From Delphinapterus leucas (lineage: Eukaryota > Chordata > Mammalia > Artiodactyla > Monodontidae), in contig NW_022098031.1 in the NCBI RefSeq assembly GCF_002288925.2, forward strand, positions 2,897,117 to 2,961,116: a DNA stretch of 64,000 bases, read 5' to 3'. Shown in pieces: positions 10,509 through 23,019 of the stretch; the stretch's first letter is position 1; the number at the start of each line of letters is the position of its first letter. Below the pieces are notes generated by a model. The model was not told the DNA's origin, searched no databases, and worked only from the letters and a program-made list of their open reading frames with translations. Both the position numbers and the translations under genes were made by a program.

Positions 10509-13419
10509 CTGAAGAAAGCAAAAAAGAACAAGAGGTGAAGTAATGAAGTCTGCTCAGAACCACCAGACCTTTACTGAAAAGTGAAGAATAGGTGATTAAG
10601 GAAATAAAAATAACATAAGAATCTGAGAACAAGTCTGCTGTCATTTTTTAGAGATCGAAAATGTTGAGCCATGGAAAGGTCCCTAAAGTACCTCCTCCAC
10701 CACATTACAGAGAAGAACTGACAAGTGCAAGCCCTTCTAGCATGCTTTGCACGTATTGAAAACTAGAGTAAACTCCCACATAATAAATAATACGAAAATC
10801 ATGGACACCTAAAGTTGCCATGAAAGTTTAAACTTTAAAAAAACTTTATGTATTTTATTTAATTTCATTTTTATACAACAAAGATCCATTTTCAATTTTT
10901 TTCTCCATAAATTTTCAGGGAAACAAGCTCTTCCAACATTATCTGTGATGAGCTGATTATACCCATTCTAATGGAGAAGTATGGTTTCCTTCATAATTTT
11001 AGTAACAGAAAGTACTTCTTATTTCAAGGTGGTGTCTCATTGAAATTAAGGATGGAAATTGCATACTGTCTTTTAGGTAGGTGCATCAAAATACCAATCT
11101 TAAACAATTAACAGAATGATTTATATTTCTGCAAGTCCAATGTACAATATTAAGCCCAAAAGGTGGATAAAATTGTGCTTAATTATATTTGTAGAAAAGT
11201 TCTTCCTCTTTTCATTGCGGGATAATATAAGGTTATTTCTGCTTACTCATCCATTAAATAAACATTAGTCAAATGCACAAAATGTGATAGGCCCTTGCTA
11301 GATGCTGGGACTGTAAAATTGAATGCCACAATCCTAGGAGCCCAAAAAGAAGTAGAAAGATATGTAACTAAAAAGATAATCACAACAGGGTCATATAAAC
11401 ACTATTAAGAGCAATGTTCTGGGTACTACAAAAGCACCTGGGGGTGCTCACGACCTGGTCTGGAGAGGACCGGGAAAACTGTGTAGGATAGAGGCAGTTG
11501 GGATGAAAATAAAGGGATGAATTTGAGAGACACCAGGAAGAACCTCTTTAAAACTGATGTGGGTCAAAAGCAGAATAAAGGACGACTCCCAGAGTCCTAG
11601 CTTGAGCAAATCACTCTGTGAGGTGTGAAAAATGCTAGTCATCTTTAAACAAAAGCACGTTCTTTCAATTTCTAATAACACTGGTGTGAACTTAGACTGT
11701 TAGCATATGGTGCACCAGTAGGAAGGTGGACGATGAATCAGGAGATCGCATTTTTAGCCTTTTTCTGCTGCTTAGGTCTATAACCTTAAAGTTTGTGGCT
11801 CAGTTTCCTCATCTTTCACCGTGAGCACCAGGCAGGGAATCAATAAAGTCCCTTACATTTCCTGTCCAACAATTCCTTTATTTTAGAGCATAATTTAAGA
11901 ATTATAATAATTCAGTATTCAATGTATAGACATCAAAAAGCCATCTCGCCCACTGGGGCTGGCTTTCAGCAGTTCAGATTATTTAATTCTCATACATGGA
12001 AGGCCAGAATTTCCCAGCATATAAACAGCATTTGCTCTGTCAATGAAGCACCCTAGAAAGCCATCAGTATGCTTAGCAAATCATTTTTCCAGTATTATAA
12101 GAGGCCTGTCTGTGAAAGAACCATTTCAGAAAGGTGATGACTTTACATTTCAGATTAATTACATTTTGTCTACACTTGAAGCAATCAGCAGACCCTCAGG
12201 GTAGAATTCACTACCTGTCATGGTGAATTCAGTGGTTTGGTTAATATCCCAAAAGGCAGTGGCAACTACGGTCAACTGATTTAGTGCCAGCGTGTTAAAT
12301 AAATGTACAGCGGTGACCTGAAGACCAGGAGTCAACTTTCACAGCTACCTCAATTACAGTCAGAAGATACTTTAAATAGGAAGGTAGGAAGGGGAAAGAG
12401 AAGGGAACAGAACTATTCTTGACTCTGTTTTCATCCTTAGAAATTACACATACAGAAATCAGGACTAATAAAGTTACACAACTAGCTCATGTTCATACCA
12501 CAGATAAGTGGATGACCAGAGGTTTAAACCCTTGGTATGCTTCAAGACCTAGAGTCCCTTTTTTTATACAGACTTACTAAGGACTAGGACAGTAGGGCTG
12601 ATTACACGTCTGATTTTGTTCTAATCTAGTTGAACTTCTGTGTTTACCTCTATTTTATCCTTAGCTGATATGCTTTATAATATGTGTGCCACAATTTTCC
12701 TGTGTGGGTACTTAAAAATCATTCATTAAATCAAAGAAGAAAATCTCTCAAATGTTATCATCAAGTTTGACATTTGAGGTTATACAGTTTAGAAAATTAC
12801 ATACATTTGAAAATCAATTAAGCCTCCTGAGTTTTTCAAAGAGTTTTTGTTATAAAGTATTCATGTAGAACTTTACAACTACAAAGACATTTATTAGGTC
12901 AGGTGAGAACCTTAATGTAATGGATAAGGAAATGTAACTTATGAAGCAAAAAGCAGGCCCAATATGAATTCTAAAATAATATGATAATAAAAACTAACAC
13001 CAGAGGGAGTTTCTGAGAATAAAAGTCGGCAGCATGTGGTTGTTTCATAAGAGAATTTTTTCTGGTTTATGTATCTTTTACGGTTTTTAAACTGAGGTGT
13101 CAAACAAGACAGTCACTTGGATATTTGGCACACCAGGGTAAATAGTCTCTAAAATTACACAGATTTCTGTATGAGAACACCAGACTTACTCTGAACTGCT
13201 CTATAGCCAAGTATTAATCGAAACAATTTCTGGCATATTTCCAAATACAGAAAGAAACAGAAGCTAATGCAGACTGAAATTTCTTCAAGCTTCAGGGCTT
13301 CCAAGTGAGAGTTATACTTATTTACTTTGTTGAGGGAATCCTTGTGATGTGAGTGATGTGATAGTTTTCACGTCTGAGTTAACTAAAGTAACTTCATCTT
13401 TATTTCCCCCGATGCCTAC
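10509..13419 (-). other. NAV3: NAV3 intron, 2.9 kb
   Basis: Intron between the 189-nt and 53-nt exons. No repeat or RNA gene that I can name. A possible weak L2/MIR relic lies near 11270-11400. Confidence 0.8.
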
Positions 13420-13608
13420 CTTCTTCCATGCTGTCCCTGAATGAGCCTGAATGGCTGATGGCCCGTGGCCTCTCCTCCAGAGATGTGGCACTCCCACAAA
13501 GCTGGGAGTCATCGTAGAGATCGAAGGATGAGTCTTGGGCTGGGATGCTGTTTGAGCGCATCATGCTGGGCCCAGGAAGGTTAAATTGAGACAGATTTGT
13601 CGGGCTCA
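13420..13608 (-). CDS. NAV3: NAV3 internal exon, 189 nt
   Basis: The acceptor is TTTTTCAG before TG AGC CCG, and the donor is GAAG|GTAGGC. It gives two bases, 62 codons and one base: 189 nt, a multiple of three, phase 1 at both ends. The peptide starts SPTNLSQFNLPGPSMMRS, continues NSIPAQDSSFDLYDDSQLCG and ends RAISHSGSFRDSMEE. NSIP resembles the SxIP EB-binding motif but lacks Ser at the first position, so it is not counted as one. A short acidic/aromatic stretch (FDLYDD) stands out from the otherwise Ser-rich context. The last G joins TT of the next exon to give Val. Recognised as NAV3. Confidence 0.95.
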
Positions 13609-14414
13609 CTGAAAAACAAAGCACACACAGCCTATTATTCTGGGATGTCTGCCTCTGAAATTTTCAATAGCAGTTACAGTGGAGTCCTCTTTTTTTCTAG
13701 CACTTTCATGGCAAGCAGTATGTCCATTTTTAAAGCAGTATTAAACAAAACCATCGAGTCACCTCTACTGTTTTTTGCTAGAAATAACATGGTATTTCCT
13801 GCTGCTCATTATGAAGAAAAGATTGTGTTCCTAGAAGCTGCACATTTCTTTTTAGAGAAAAATAGATGACTTTAATGGGGAAAGCAAAAATAGAAAGGAA
13901 TATAAAATACAAGAAATTTAAATTTCCCAGGAAGAAACGTTGGAAGCTTCCAGCCAAAGACTTTCAGTCATTTTGAGTTCTAAATTTTTGTCAGTTCATA
14001 ATCAGTACCATCATTATTATCAAAGTTAGGTTATAATAGAGGCAAATAAAAATGAAATATAATCTAATGTATGTGGTATCCATAGCTCATCGTGAGGTTA
14101 ATCACATAAAACTACTTTCTACTGTGTCTAAGATGAGAATGTCACGGTGAGACTGTCAAAAGTCATAAACTTGTTTTTCCAAAGCAGTACCTTAAGTCTG
14201 TAATTTGGAATATGAATTTATTTACCTAGTGCTTATTGCCAAATAGTTCTAATGACACTCAACGTTTTAGGCCAACTGATAATCATCAATTTAAAGAAAG
14301 ATGTGGTTGACTGAATATGCTATTTTTTCCTGTGACACAGAGACTACATTTCTTAATGTAATTACTAGATCTCAGAACAAACTAAAATAGGAGGAGTACA
14401 TACTATGAGATAAC

Positions 14415-14520
14415 TTAAGGAGATTATCTCCTATTTGCCAGGCACTGTGCTGGATACTTTACAGGTATTAATGAATCAATCCACAGAACAACTCTGATAC
14501 AGCTAGCTATGAATTACAGT
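14415..14520 (+). repeat. MIR-like fragment
   Basis: TGCCAGGCACTGTGCTGGAT then TTTACAGGTATTAATGAATC and AACAACTCTGATAC resemble the 5' half of MIR. Confidence 0.65.
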
Positions 14521-14633
14521 AAAAAAAGACCAAGAAAAGAAATAAAAAACCTAAGAACTGTACCTATGTGTGCATATGTGACACATAATAAAGAAAGAAA
14601 GAAACTGGGGATTTGCAAAGTCCCCAATCCATT

Positions 14634-14710
14634 GGAAGGAGGGAAGAAAGGATGGAAAGAAGGAAAGAAAGAAGAAAAGAAGAGAGAGCGAGAGAGTAAG
14701 AGAGAGAGAT
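14634..14710 (+). repeat. Polypurine tract (GGAAG/GAAA/GA)n
   Basis: Almost uninterrupted purine run (GGAAGGAGGGAAGAAAGGAT, then GAAAGAAGGAAAGAAAGAAG and GAGAGAG units). Preceded by a short (GAAA)3 at 14592-14603. Confidence 0.85.
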
Positions 14711-17224
14711 CTTTCAGGCACATTCCTTCAGTCAGCAGTGACAATCAATCTGATTGCTGAGGACAGCCAAAAGATACTCCAAAGGACATTCTAGACTTGA
14801 ATGTTTATGTTTAAGGTATCTGGATTGGGGTAAATCAGACTCTTCTAGGTCCACAGTATGAATTGACTTTTTGCTAAATAAATGAAGTATTAAACGCAAT
14901 GAAGTACATCATTTTAGTATATGTATATAGAGGTTAGAAAGACATTTCATTCATTGTTTGGCTTTGCATAATTCTTACAGAATGGTTGCAGAGATATCCA
15001 AGTAAGTATCCTTCTATAATTTTAAAACATAACACTTAGCTCATTCAAAGTGAAATAGTAATGAGGATTAGGGTAGATTTTAAAAGGAACAGTTTGTATT
15101 TATAAGCACTTCTGATAGCTTCTCCATTGGAAATACATTCATTTTATTTAAGAATGTTCAATTAAGTTAAAATCTATGACGGGTTTGCTTTTTTGTTATT
15201 GTGGTTGAATAGAAAGATAAATATGGCAAGATCCCTGGCTTCAAGAGTGACCTCTAGGGGAGGTGACTGAAAGGTAGAGAAATTAATAACATAGAACAGA
15301 CTGAGAAAAGTTATGCAATAGAAGACAAAAGTATGACAGACAGAGAATTTTTGTAATGGGACACAAATTAGTACAGGGCTTCTAGTGGTGGCTTTGTTTT
15401 CCATTTGCTTTAGGCAAATACCTCCATTTCTACCCTTCAGTTTCTTCATGAATTAAAAAATAAAAATGGCAGAATAAATGGCCTCTAAGACCCATTCAAA
15501 GCCAGGAGAAAACATGTAAACATTTCTAATAGGACAGATATAGGTGTGACTATGTATTAGGGAAAAGAGGACTACTGACTTTGTATTAAGCTATATATTA
15601 TACCAAAGCCACTGTTTTTATTAAGTTATATGTTTATTTGTAATGATCTGAGAATAGGAACTGACAGAAATATGGAGTGGGTTTTTAAATACCTCCAAGT
15701 TGCCCCCTGACTTTGCTGCCACATCTAGACACATCAGTTAGTGAGTTTATGATGTTGTTTTAATAAGAGTTGTCATATGTAACATAATTTTAATTTATTT
15801 TGTGGAATTTGGGAATATAACTGGGAACTAGGTGGAGATTCAAGAAATGTTTATTTGATCATTTAAAGAACTTCAAAAGTGTGCTATATCTAGATTTAGG
15901 TAGTTTCTGTCATTGGTGGGTTTAGAAGAGAAGCTAGAGCTGTCATTAGAATTTACATAATAGATGCACGATTGAACCAGATATAGGTCTCTTCCAACTC
16001 TGAGATTCTATTCTTCCATAAGTATAGAAGAAAGGGCTTAATTCTGAATGGCTTGAAGGGTGAATATGGAGAGGGGAGTAGAAGGACATTCGAGATAGAG
16101 GGACCTTTGGGAGTAAAGCAAAGAAACTTCCTATACAAAGGTGTTTAAACATCACTCTGTATGAAAAAGGGTCCATCAAATATACAGAATTTGAAAGTGA
16201 CAGGTTGATAATAATGCTTCTACATGGTAACCCTTGAGGCAAGGTGAAAAATGAATCTGAGCAATTATCACTCGTGGGACTATGACAATGAGTCTCACTA
16301 GGTTATGGGATGCCTCACAAGGGCTGTGACCAATAGTAAATGAAACTGCATCCAATAATTTATTATTTTTTATATAAATATATTCTGTTATGCTTTCTTG
16401 GGTAGGAATGGTTTCTAACATAGCTATCATGCCAGAAACTATGTACAAACCAGAGTTTACTTTGGCAGTGGCTCACAGTAGTCTACTAATAATGACATAA
16501 TAGTAGTGATCTTAAATTTTAAATGTTTGTTATATATACGTGATTTTTACAGTAATATTTCTAAAAATTTTATGTCTTAATATATTTTAATGGGTAAGGA
16601 TAAAAAAACATGGACACTGCAACTCTTGAATGTTAGCAATAATCACTTATCTTACTGATCATTCAGAAAAAATAATGATCAAATTGAAAACAAGTGATGA
16701 CCAAAGTAAAATGTAGGACAATGCTATCCATATTCAAATTAAAGAGCTACATTTGATATATTTTTTTAATTTAATAATAAAGTAACTCTTATATATGACT
16801 GCATTTTAATAGTATCTACTTTCTTACCCAATAATTATAAGTTCCAGTGATCTGGAAATACAACCCAAATTCTCTAAAAGTAATTTTCATGATTTTAAAA
16901 TTAGTCATCGTTTTTTCTTGTAAAATAATACAACATAGAGATCTCAGAACACCTGATTTGAATCCACATATCCTTATAAAATATGACTAGGCACATGAGA
17001 GTGTGTTGACATGTATGGGAAGATCTCTCTTCGTAAGTCCCACTGGGTGAAAATGTTGAGAGATTTGAGTAGAGGCAGTAAGATCAATTTGAAATCTACT
17101 GCAATTGTCTCTGACAGTGTAAGACATCTCTTTCCAATAAAAATGATGATGTAGCAGAGCCCACCAAGTCTGATAATCTCCTGTGTCTTTGCACACATTA
17201 GTCATGCCTCACAATATAACCTAG

Positions 17225-17300
17225 GTATTATGAAGCCATTCAACAGATGAGAAAGTTGAGGTTAAATGACTTGCTAAGATCAGACATAGTAAGTAGTGAG
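17225..17300 (+). repeat. MIR-like fragment
   Basis: ACAGATGAGAAAGTTGAGGT followed by AAATGACTTGCTAAGATCA resembles the MIR core and 3' half. Confidence 0.65.
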
Positions 17301-18150
17301 TTTTTTTTCTTCTCAAAGAAAGATGGACTAGATAGAGTCAGAATAACAACAATGGGAAAATAATGGAGTGGGGATTCAAATACTCAAATTAATGTCAAGT
17401 AATGAAAAGACTGACAGGAGACATGAGATACCCAGCAAACTTAGCAAACTAGGTGACATGGGTTTGATTCCAATGTTGCATAAAATTAGATTTTGTTTCA
17501 TATGTCTATGGCTCTATAAAAACATTTTTATTTCATTTTTTGAAGTCAAAGTTTTAAGCTTCCTGCTGTGTTTTATAACTACAACTCAAAGTAAAAGTTA
17601 TACCATTCTTTGCCATTATGAGGCAAAGAAGTCTCATCATTGTGCAGGTTTAGCAACAAAAACTTGGTGTTTGATAGATATTCATTAGTGCATGTGGAAC
17701 CATGACCAAAATAATTGTGTTTTTCATTGCCAAAAGCTCTATTCTGTATAGCAGGAATAGTTACAATAGAAGAGAAATAGCTTTGACTATCCCTACAGGG
17801 AGGAAAGTTGAAAAGCCCAAATTAAAGAATTTGGACAATCTGTTGGTCTATCATTACAAAAAAACTTCTCAAGTGAAAAGAGAAAAAAAATGATACTATT
17901 TTATATGTGACTTTATAGAAAAGAAATCTATTTTTAAAAGCATTGGATCTATTAAATGATAACTGTCATGTTTAGACTTTATTTCGTCACTTTCCCTGTG
18001 TTTTCTATGACATTTACACAAATGATTTTATATTTCATACAAATTATGCTAAACACAAAGTAATCCAATGGCTCAAATAGTCATTTCTTTTCAGTGCATT
18101 TATCCAAAAATGTTCACAGGGTATTATCTTAATAGGAATTCTCATACGCA

Positions 18151-18363
18151 TTTTTTTTTTTTTTTTTTTTTGCGGTACGCGGGCCTCTCACTGTTGTGGC
18201 CTCTCCCGTTGTGGAACACAGGCTCCGGACGCGCAGGCTCAGCGGCCATGGCTCACGGGCCTAGCCGCTCTGCGGCATGTGGGATCTTCCCGGACCGGGG
18301 CACGAACCCGTGTCCCCTGCATCGGCAGGCGGACTCTCAACCACTGCGCCACCAGGGAAGCCC
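18151..18363 (-). mobile_element. CHR-type tRNA-derived SINE (-)
   Basis: Full-length copy with a T22-type tail. Perfect 15-bp duplication TCTCATACGCATTTT at 18140-18154 and 18364-18378. The clean flanks and CpG-rich body suggest a relatively recent insertion. Confidence 0.95.
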
Positions 18364-18910
18364 TCTCATACGCATTTTAAGGAGAGTTTTAACTTTAAAA
18401 TGATCAAAGAAGTGATCGTGGAGTCATGGAATCACATATTTTTCTTCTTCCTAATTATTTCTATTTTCTACAAAAAGATAATTCATGTTCTTATAAGGAT
18501 CAAAAAAAATTAAACAGAAAGTAAGGAGGTGTTTTACTGGTTTTTAAGAGGACTCTGAGAAAACCCCTAGACTTAAAGTCAGGTGTTCTGGTATCAGTTA
18601 CTGCCTCTGCCTCTTACAAGGGGTGAGCCTTTTTTTCTTTTTTTTTTTAAGTCAAATAATCTCTTTTTGCCTCTGGATCTTAGACTATAAAATAACAACA
18701 GTATTGCCTATGTCAACTTGTTGTCATGAGCAATAAACTGCATAATGTTTGGAAATTATTTTGTGGACAGTAAGCATACAAATAAAAGGTACTGTGAAGG
18801 TGTCTTTAACTCCTCTTTAAATGAACCATTCTTATGGAGAGATGCCAGGGCTCCTGGGAGAGTAGGTGGTGAAAGGAACAAGATGAAACTGATGTTTTAG
18901 AATATTTTAC

Positions 18911-19071
18911 CCAAGTTGGAAAAGTGGTATTTTCCCGTTGCAGAAGATGACATGGCAGAAGGGGAGACCAGGGGCGACTGATTGCCAGTGTCCTGCAGCC
19001 CTCCAGTAGAATGGGAGCGTAACCACTCTTTGCCCTCTTCTTGGTTGGCCTGCCGAGATGACGGGGTATAT
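18911..19071 (-). CDS. NAV3: NAV3 internal exon, 161 nt
   Basis: The acceptor is TTTTGCAG before A TAT ACC CCG, and the donor is TTGG|GTAAAA. It gives one base, 53 codons and one base. The peptide starts YTPSSRQANQEEGKEWLR, includes STGGLQDTGNQSPLVSPS and ends GKYHFSNL. The last G joins TG of the following exon to form Val. It is Ser/Gln/Gly-rich linker sequence without a recognisable fold. Entry and exit phases differ, so skipping this exon alone would shift the frame; it behaves as a constitutive exon unless skipped together with a partner. The translation matches NAV3 as remembered. Confidence 0.95.
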
Positions 19072-20480
19072 CTGCAAAACAGCACAGCTAAGACACTTCA
19101 GCACATCTGCAAGGGCAAGGCAATATTGAGACGAGAAAACAATTGAGAGGAGCTTACTAGTCAGGCTGAGCAACATTCTCAAACAGATTGAATCTAATTA
19201 TAATTGCTTAGTTCTTCCAGATGGTTTGACACCATCTGTTTGAATCTCACAGGAAAAAAAATAAAGGATTTCGAAAAGAAAATTATGCTTCTGTGAGATA
19301 TGTAGTTGAAAATCATAAGCAGTGAGCAGACAGCCAGGTTAATTGAGAAGGGCTCAAAAGCACAGTGTTTAGAAGGATATGAAGAGGGTGAAAAACAGAC
19401 TAAATATGGTGGACAGTAGTAGGCCAGAAGCCAAGGGAATTGCAGTGATGCTCACAGGAAGACATAGGAAATAGAACACAAATTGACAGATCATTTTAAA
19501 AAAAAAGGAAAAACACTTTTTTGGTTAAAATGCCACTTGACACCATGTCTGGATCTTTTTTTAAAAAATGGAGAGAGAAATGGGCTTCCTTTATTGGAAA
19601 ATAAATTTCTGGAATGAAATCTTAGAATGGAATAATTGCAAGCTGTTTGCTCTTGCTAAGAAAGTGGAGAGGAGGAGGATAACAGAGAAAGACCTATTTG
19701 GCCAGAATTCACTTTTACCAGAGTAAGTCAATTCTTAGTACCAAAGAGCAGTTGACTTATGTTCATAGAGTGTTATATCTCTATTCATAGTTCCTTCCGT
19801 ATCTTCTCATCAGATAAAAGTGTACAGTAAAGGATGGCTATGCATTAAATTTTCATTTTATTTTTTATAAGGAACTGAATAATTATTTTGATATTATGAT
19901 GTAATACTAGACTAATTCATGTCTATATTGATCTGATAGCTACCAGCACTCCTGAAAAATAGAAAATAAAGTTCTTCTGAGTTTTTACCAAAAGGATTCT
20001 TTAAAAATTATACCTTAATTACAGTATTTGTCATCTGACGATGAAAATATGTTTTCTTTGATTCAAATTAGAGCATCCTTCAACTTTTCAACATTCACTG
20101 GCCACATCTGTAGACTATATGGGGCGAGGTTTTGCAAGCATATGCCTCCAAGATGCAAATGTTAGGAAAATTAAAATTTTGTTTTAATTTTCAGAAGTGA
20201 GTTCTGAATTCAACTAAAAGTTGCTGCCCCCCAAATAATGGCTTTTACATTAGATTGAATTTACATTAGATTGAATTGAGTTTTGGCCTCTAACAAAATC
20301 TCTACTTGAGGGCCATCTCACCAACTCCTCAGGCCAGAGAAAACATCAGGATTAAAAGTGATTTCATCCTCAATGTCAGGTGCTTCTTCGCAAACAAAAA
20401 AGGAAAGAGGTAAGGAGACAGCACAAAAAGTTTACGTAACAACAGAGAAAGGCAGCAATTGTGCTGAGAGAAATATATAC
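19072..20480 (-). other. NAV3: NAV3 intron, 1.4 kb
   Basis: AT-rich. Contains an imperfect 16-bp tandem duplication (TTTACATTAGATTGAA, about 20246-20277). Nothing else seen. Confidence 0.85.
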
Positions 20481-20522
20481 CTTAGTCCCTTTTTGGGTAG
20501 TGTATTTCTGTCAAGCTGCATG
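20481..20522 (-). CDS. NAV3: NAV3 small exon, 42 nt
   Basis: A short exon with a TTTTAACAG acceptor and a CTAAG|GTATAT donor. It gives one base, 13 codons (MQLDRNTLPKKGL) and two bases, and is phase-matched to the exons on both sides (Ser completed at its start, Arg at its end by A of the next exon). It adds a short basic segment to the Ser-rich linker. It is flanked by introns of 3.7 kb and 1.4 kb and was found only by joining frames. Its length is a multiple of three and its phases are symmetric, so it can be included or skipped without changing frame. That makes it a plausible alternative exon, although the sequence alone cannot show this. Confidence 0.92.
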
Positions 20523-22975
20523 CTGTTAAAACAAAGAAAACCCCTAAGGACATAATGTAAACAAAACTTCGAAATTACACATCCAACATAAATGGTTCTG
20601 TTTGAATTACACAAAATAAGTCTTTTTGTAACACATATTTAATGCTTAACTCATTGGAAAAGGCCAACCAAAGGAGACCAGATGTCCATTGTTGTGACAT
20701 CTTCGATGATAATTTAGTGACAGGACTATGAGAAGATAGATTATATGTTAACGTAATTCTCCTCTAGATTCTATTTACCTAGTCCTGTGGTAGTTTTTCC
20801 TTCCCCATGCAAATAACTAGACTTCTGCTATGATTTCACATGCAGGAGAATCGTAGAGGAGGAAATAAGAACGATCTTCTCTGCCTAAGTTAAAGTGACA
20901 ACTTCCAATGGACAGAGAAGATATAAAACACCTTTTAATACTTATTTTTTGTATTTAAACGATCTTTAATAAAAATAAAGGCAGATGTAATCCCACTTAC
21001 ACATAAGAGAGGAAAAATAATACATAATATCTGCTTGAAATGTAATGTTTCTGGCATCATTTAAATATTTTAAGGAAATTAAATGACGCCACCTTTTAGA
21101 AATTATAAATTAGATGTTTAAAAGGCTATAAGTTTTCAGTTTCTATGTTTAAAAATTCCCATTTGGTCTTAGAAGGGGAAGAAAGAATGTGTCTGGAGAA
21201 AATGAGAAGTGGCCTTCCTAAAAATAAAGGAAGAGGGTGTCAACAACTAGGTGGGATAAGTCTAGGAATTTCTGTTATAATCTTTGATGTGGCTAAGCAA
21301 ATAATAAAATTAATTTGAATTTGCAGAATGATACATCTCTTCCATTAGAACCTCAAGTGATCAAAATTAAATACACATGATATGCATAATGGGGATGATA
21401 CAACATGAATGCAAACACATTGACTTGAAATTTAATCACTCAAAATCAAAGCTAAAATGTTTTCTTCTATGTGTACTCCACTATTTAGCACTGCAATAGA
21501 AAGCATCCAAAAGCATCATACAACTTTTACTTTATGTTTTGGGAATGTCCACATAGGGTAATTACTATATTATGTAGAGGCCAGTTCTAGCATACATCGT
21601 GACTATAGATGTGTTTTTAGTAGTGTAGATAAACCAACAAACAAAAAGGAATCATACTGAACAAATAAGAGAGACCTCTAAATATAAACTACACAATGCT
21701 GAAACATTAATACAGTCATAAGCCATTTTAAAGATTACCTCTTTCATGTGTGCAAATTTATTCAATTTTAACATTTCAGAGTACACTGAAAATAGGCACT
21801 GTTTTGCCCATGTTATTAATTGTATAAACATTATGTGTTTGTATGATGCAGAGAATTTAATGAAAGAAAAATCAGAAAAAAATTTAAGTTTACCAATATA
21901 AGTTAAAACTTTAAGCAGAAATATCTGTTTGAATCTGGATACTAATGATTTTATAATATAGACAGTTTTCACAAACACTGAAAAGTCGAAAACTCTTATG
22001 CCTGCACAAGTGAAGGAGGAATTTTAACCAACAGTCTGAAGAAGACAGGCACTGTTTCAGTGCACGGTTATAAAGGCAGGGGAGCCAGGTCTGATAGTTA
22101 AAAACAAGCCAGAAAATTTAAAATTTGGCTACAACTTTAAATTATTTTTAAGGTTTGGTTTGGTCACAAAAAACAAAATGAACAAAACAAATGTGAACTA
22201 TTAATAGTTATAACCAAAGGCCACCAATGACCTAGAGCAGTTAGAGGAAAAACTGTTAAAGAATTTGTTTGTTTGTTTATGATATTTTAATGAGGAGAAA
22301 TTTAGACTAAAATTAAAATCTGAATGAGGAACTATTTAACAGTACTAGGATAATGAGTATCAATAAAGTCTTCTGAAATCGTAGATAAACAGGTAAGTCG
22401 TGAACTTACATACATCTCTATTATATCTTTCTAATTACTTTGTCTTAAATATTACACTTTGGCACATTTTCTCTTAGGCATGGCTCTTTGGTTTCCTTGA
22501 TGTTCCCAACATTCTGCGGACTTAATTATGATTAAGCCAGGACCTCTGATAGGATCTAATTTTCTCTTCAAGGGATCATAAAGTTCTTGGGTGTACTTTC
22601 AAGGATTAGAATAAATTGCTATTGCTTGCAAATTTGTTTGCAAGAAAGAAAAGGCACAATTTCTTATATCAAAAATTATTTCAATCTAGTAATCTATTGG
22701 AAGAAACTAATTAAATGTTTATATTATATAATATACCTATGAAGATAATTTGCTTTTCACAGTTTAATATTCATCAATATATTTTACTAAGAATCAAGGG
22801 TAGAACATTCATTTATTCAAAATTAATTTATTTAAAATTTATTTTAGAAAAATTATTTATCTGGCTATTTATAATACATCCATCTGTAAAACTGGTCTAT
22901 TTCAAAGACTGAAAAAAAAAAAGATTTGCTTAAAGAGAATACGTAACTGTATATTTGCCAGTGTATTTCTATAGT

Positions 22976-23019
<44 letters not shown>

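Larger units (their letters stand above)
13609..18910 (-). other. NAV3: NAV3 intron, 5.3 kb
   Basis: Holds a MIR-like fragment (about 14415-14520), a purine-rich tract (14634-14710), a second MIR-like fragment (about 17225-17300) and a full CHR-type SINE (18151-18363). The open frames here are short and not coding-like. Confidence 0.85.

Noticed and set aside
13447..13512. Alternative minus-strand frame across the 189-nt exon (WRRGHGPSAIQAHSG)
   Set aside because: Frame shadow of the NAV3 coding frame. The NAV3 frame joins in phase on both sides.
21652..21978. 108-codon minus-strand open frame in the 3.7-kb intron
   Set aside because: Phe/Ile/Lys-rich, as expected from AT-rich DNA. No flanking splice phases fit NAV3 and no homology is apparent.
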